A stretch of 64,000 nucleotides of DNA from Odoribacter sp. AF15-53 (GTDB lineage Bacteria; Bacteroidota; Bacteroidia; Bacteroidales; Marinifilaceae). How positions within the stretch are numbered: position 1 is the stretch's first letter; each line of letters opens with the position of its first letter. The translations under genes were made by a program, and so were the position numbers. The stretch is taken from NCBI RefSeq assembly GCF_003479425.1, contig NZ_QUHC01000008.1, forward strand, positions 62,001 through 126,000, given 5' to 3'. Below, one piece after another: positions 62,613 to 64,000 of the stretch. Under the pieces are notes generated by a model. That model did no database searches, was not told the origin of the DNA, and saw only the letters and a list, made by a program, of their open reading frames with translations.

Positions 62613-63209
62613 TCAATGAAGTAAATCGGTCATGCCCAGAAGGACCAAAAGCATTCCCGTACTGAAACGTTTCTTCAACACAGTCATCGCCCGCTGCTTC
62701 TGGGTCTTAACCGTGTTCACCGATATAGACAGGGTATCCGCAATCTCCTGATTACTCAGCCCTTCCAACCCCAACCGGAATACACGCCCACATTCCGACG
62801 GTAATTCATCAATCGCACGGTAAATTTCTCCCAGCATTTCTTCCTCGATCATCTTCTCATCCAAAAAATCTTCGCTAAACTCTTGCACCAACGAAGCCTC
62901 ATGCTTGTGAATAACTTGCTCGTGTTTCAATAAATCCATACATTTATTACGGGCTGTCTGGTAAAGAAAGACCCGAACAGGAAGCAGCGCAACAAAATCT
63001 TTCCGTCGTTCCCACAGGTTCACGAAACTTTCCTGCACGACATCCTCCCCGAACGTACTATTTTTAAGTATCGAATTACAATAAAAATAAAGTGATTTCC
63101 CGTAAGTATCAAAAAGAAAAGCAAAAGCCTCCTCATCACTATCCCGTAATCGCTTAACAAGATAATTCGCATCTTCCTTGAATTTTCTATATTGCATTTT
63201 CTTATCCAT
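62613..63209 (-). CDS. ECF sigma-70 factor, FecI-like (locus D)
   Basis: The protein has 198 residues from the ATG at 63209 (MDKKMQYRKFKED); the frame extends to an ATG at 63242, whose extra residues look untypical. Region 2 has DEEAFAFLFDTYGKSLYFYC, DVVQESFVNLWERR and VFLYQTARNKCMDLLK. Region 4 has LPSECGRVFRLGLEGLSNQEIA and LSISVNTVKTQKQRAMTVLK. It heads locus D. Confidence 0.93.
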   Translation of the reverse strand: MDKKMQYRKFKEDANYLVKRLRDSDEEAFAFLFDTYGKSLYFYCNSILKNSTFGEDVVQESFVNLWERRKDFVALLPVRVFLYQTARNKCMDLLKHEQVIHKHEASLVQEFSEDFLDEKMIEEEMLGEIYRAIDELPSECGRVFRLGLEGLSNQEIADTLSISVNTVKTQKQRAMTVLKKRFSTGMLLVLLGMTDLLH

Positions 63210-63333
63210 CCAACACCTCTCTTCTAAGCATGAACTCGACAAAGATGCAAAAAAATATAATGAAATAGGTAAACTCTTCTATTTTATTCTTATTCCCCCA
63301 CAAATCATATATCGCATAGGAAATCATAACGAG

Positions 63334-63368
63334 ATAAAAAAGCAGTCCGGAAATTATCCCGAACTGCT
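63334..63368 (-). terminator. Terminator of the fifth, partly visible locus
   Basis: A 10-bp stem (63341-63350 and 63359-63368, one G-U) is followed on the minus strand by a T-run. It lies about 20 nt after the thioredoxin fusion stop. Confidence 0.75.
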
Positions 63369-63387
63369 CTAAAAATTACTAATCCTA

Positions 63388-64000
63388 CTATTTCAATAAT
63401 TGCTCCAGAATAATCTTTTCAAACTTCTCCGGCATCGCCCCGGTTTCTATAATGGGTTTACCCCCGACTGGAATAAAAAACAAAGTCGGAAGAGCCACGA
63501 TATTAAACATACTGCACAATTCCTTTTCTTTATCCGCATTCACCTTCAAAAATATCACTTGATCCTTGTATTTCTCTGCCATCTTTTCCAATTCAGGAAT
63601 TAAACGCATACAAGGTCCACACCAAGTAGCCCAAAAGTCAATCACGACAGGTTTATCTCCCTTGAACACGAACTCCTTGCCGACCCGGTAATCATAAACA
63701 TGATCCAAGAAATAATCCCGGGTGATCGGATTTAGTTTACCAGCTTCAACAGTAACAGCACCTCCACCTTGTACCTCATCTTTCACCTCTGCCAGATCAA
63801 AAGATTGAAAATACACTTTTTGTTTCTGGAAATCAATAGAGAGAATCCCCTCTTTCAATATCCCCGTTCCCACCACGGAACGAGGCAAATCTTTGTTTTC
63901 CGCAACAACGACATTCGAGAACGTATTCTTCACGAAATCGCATTTTGCCACAATTTTCGAAGCTCCAGTCATCATGGTTTGCCCGTAACCGTTGAATAAT
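63388..64000 (-). CDS. Retropepsin-like/thioredoxin fusion, second copy (3' part)
   Basis: The frame is open to the right window edge (204 codons), so the start is outside. The visible part matches the end of the fusion protein at 21,215 nearly segment for segment: GYG...SKIVAKCDFVKNTFSNVVV, then GILKEGILSIDFQKQKVYFQSFD, LNPITRDYFLDHVYDYRVG, and the thioredoxin site FWATWCGPCMRLIPELEKM. The stretch QGGGAVTVEAGKLNP is a small linker difference. It implies that another locus like A lies beyond the window. The state of the first DTG position cannot be seen. Confidence 0.8.
   Translation of the reverse strand, partial: LFNGYGQTMMTGASKIVAKCDFVKNTFSNVVVAENKDLPRSVVGTGILKEGILSIDFQKQKVYFQSFDLAEVKDEVQGGGAVTVEAGKLNPITRDYFLDHVYDYRVGKEFVFKGDKPVVIDFWATWCGPCMRLIPELEKMAEKYKDQVIFLKVNADKEKELCSMFNIVALPTLFFIPVGGKPIIETGAMPEKFEKIILEQLLK

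Overview
The window is chromosomal DNA from a Bacteroidota species, most likely order Bacteroidales. The evidence is the many SusC/SusD pairs, ECF sigma/FecR pairs, a type V (Mfa1/Mfa2-type) fimbrial operon, TAnnTTTG -7 promoter boxes with weak ribosome-binding sites, and RRM, GSCFA, DUF4494 and GH29 genes. The density of sigma/FecR/SusCD loci carrying thioredoxins suggests Odoribacteraceae (Butyricimonas/Odoribacter-like). That placement is an inference.

Positions 1-4,450: a minus-strand fimbrial operon (DUF3575, DUF3868/OmpA, Mfa1-like major subunit, truncated Mfa2/FimB-like anchor), with a divergent regulator-like gene at 4,772-5,743. Positions 5,900-20,700: mostly housekeeping. In order: DUF4494, gene remnants, an RRM protein, an alpha-L-fucosidase, clpP-clpX, tcdA-TatD, an L-serine dehydratase/cysteine desulfidase-type protein, a SPOR protein, a GSCFA protein, mntP, tmRNA, an MmcQ/YjbR protein, catalase with an upstream PAS gene, and tRNA-Asn.

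Positions 21,200-64,000: accessory, all on the minus strand. Four consecutive systems each begin with an ECF sigma gene, then a FecR anti-sigma gene, then a SusC transporter carrying an N-terminal STN signalling domain. Locus A (34,486-21,215) continues SusD, lipoprotein, TlpA, subtilase-like protein, two-lobed retropepsin with PDZ, and retropepsin-like/thioredoxin fusion. Locus B (44,999-34,913) continues TlpA, TlpA, SusD, lipoprotein. Locus C (55,686-45,199) continues SusD, lipoprotein, TlpA, TlpA. Locus D (63,209-56,421) continues with SusD only. The end of a fifth locus, with a second retropepsin-like/thioredoxin fusion, enters at 63,388-64,000.

Loci A-C look like a family of outer-membrane import systems coupled to periplasmic thiol-disulfide chemistry and to protease-like proteins. 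In locus A the subtilase has lost every catalytic residue and the retropepsin part of the fusion has lost both DTG motifs. The lipoproteins resemble the putative zinc-metallopeptidase (Mx1) family but have no HExxH. My working hypothesis is capture and reduction of disulfide-containing peptides or proteins, with the dead proteases acting as binders; this is inference. Other notable items are a 54-residue stand-alone FecR N-terminal domain at 54,864-55,028, three unrelated intergenic arrays that share an exact 11-bp period, hairpins between fecR and susC in all four loci, and a strong hairpin against the catalase start codon.
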